From NCBI RefSeq assembly GCF_003171515.1, contig NC_089390.1, positions 744,001 to 808,000 on the forward strand: DNA of 64,000 bases, written 5' to 3'. Position 1 is the first letter of the stretch, and the number at the start of each line of letters is the position of its first letter. Below the pieces are notes generated by a model that saw only the letters and a list, made by a program, of their open reading frames with translations, had not been told where the DNA came from and did not search any database. This document shows positions 63,948-64,000 of this stretch, piece by piece. The DNA is from Pyrenophora tritici-repentis. Its lineage: Eukaryota > Ascomycota > Dothideomycetes > Pleosporales > Pleosporaceae. The position numbers were made by a program, and so were the translations under genes.

Positions 63948-64000
63948 AAGCAGAAGTGGACGAGGAAGCGTGTTTAGTGTACATTGCCTGTTCGACAAAT

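Overview
This is nuclear DNA of a filamentous ascomycete, most likely a Dothideomycete (Pleosporales type). Coding regions are broken by many 45-120 bp GT-AG introns. Genes are packed on both strands without operons. The gene set mixes eukaryotic housekeeping genes with fungal families: Pal1, a class II hydrophobin, chitin deacetylase, a highly reducing polyketide synthase, Mim2, and the NBR1-type ZZ protein. The genus assignment is inference. No rRNA, tRNA or CRISPR was seen. Exon boundaries given here were worked out by hand from splice consensus and reading-frame continuity.

Layout: 1-701 is the end of a hAT transposon cut by the window edge. 722-2546 holds small uncharacterised ORFs and a 158-bp hAT-type MITE (2048-2205). 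3.2-15.2 kb carries a proline-rich CaaX protein, a multi-pass membrane protein, a 26-residue metallothionein, a TBC1D5-type Rab-GAP, Mediator subunit Med31 and Pal1. 16550-19902 is a 3.35-kb Tc1/mariner-like element with about 80-bp terminal inverted repeats. It holds two convergent genes: a DDE transposase with a frameshift and an unrecognised 564-residue protein. 19.9-22.1 kb is gene-free. 22.1-33.5 kb carries a Rad51-like protein whose C-terminus was rewritten by a second MITE, then tRNA adenosine deaminase Tad1, parvulin Pin4, a DUF7726-like protein, Mim2, eIF2-beta, AIM24 and Nop13. 33.8-39.8 kb is a dead secondary-metabolism locus: a truncated FSH-type serine hydrolase lies head to head with a decayed reducing polyketide synthase. 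40119-40962 is a miniature copia-type LTR derivative with intact target-site duplication. 41.7-64 kb carries an NBR1-like autophagy receptor, an LMBR1 membrane protein, glutaredoxin, PP2A scaffold subunit A, an amino-acid permease, a third MITE (54608-54769), a hydrophobin with a glycine-rich tail, chitin deacetylase, a Vcx1-like cation/H+ exchanger and an F-box/ankyrin gene of unresolved structure.

The most unusual content is mobile. First, there is the two-gene Tc1/mariner-like element inserted at the centre of a 14-bp palindrome. Second, there are three MITEs sharing a CAGA..CAACAA-type terminus, each with its own 8-bp target duplication. Third, there is a copia derivative retaining one LTR, a primer-binding site and the start of gag. 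The polyketide locus shows how a cluster was lost: one deletion removed the 5' ends of both divergent genes, followed by stops, frameshifts and a second internal deletion.
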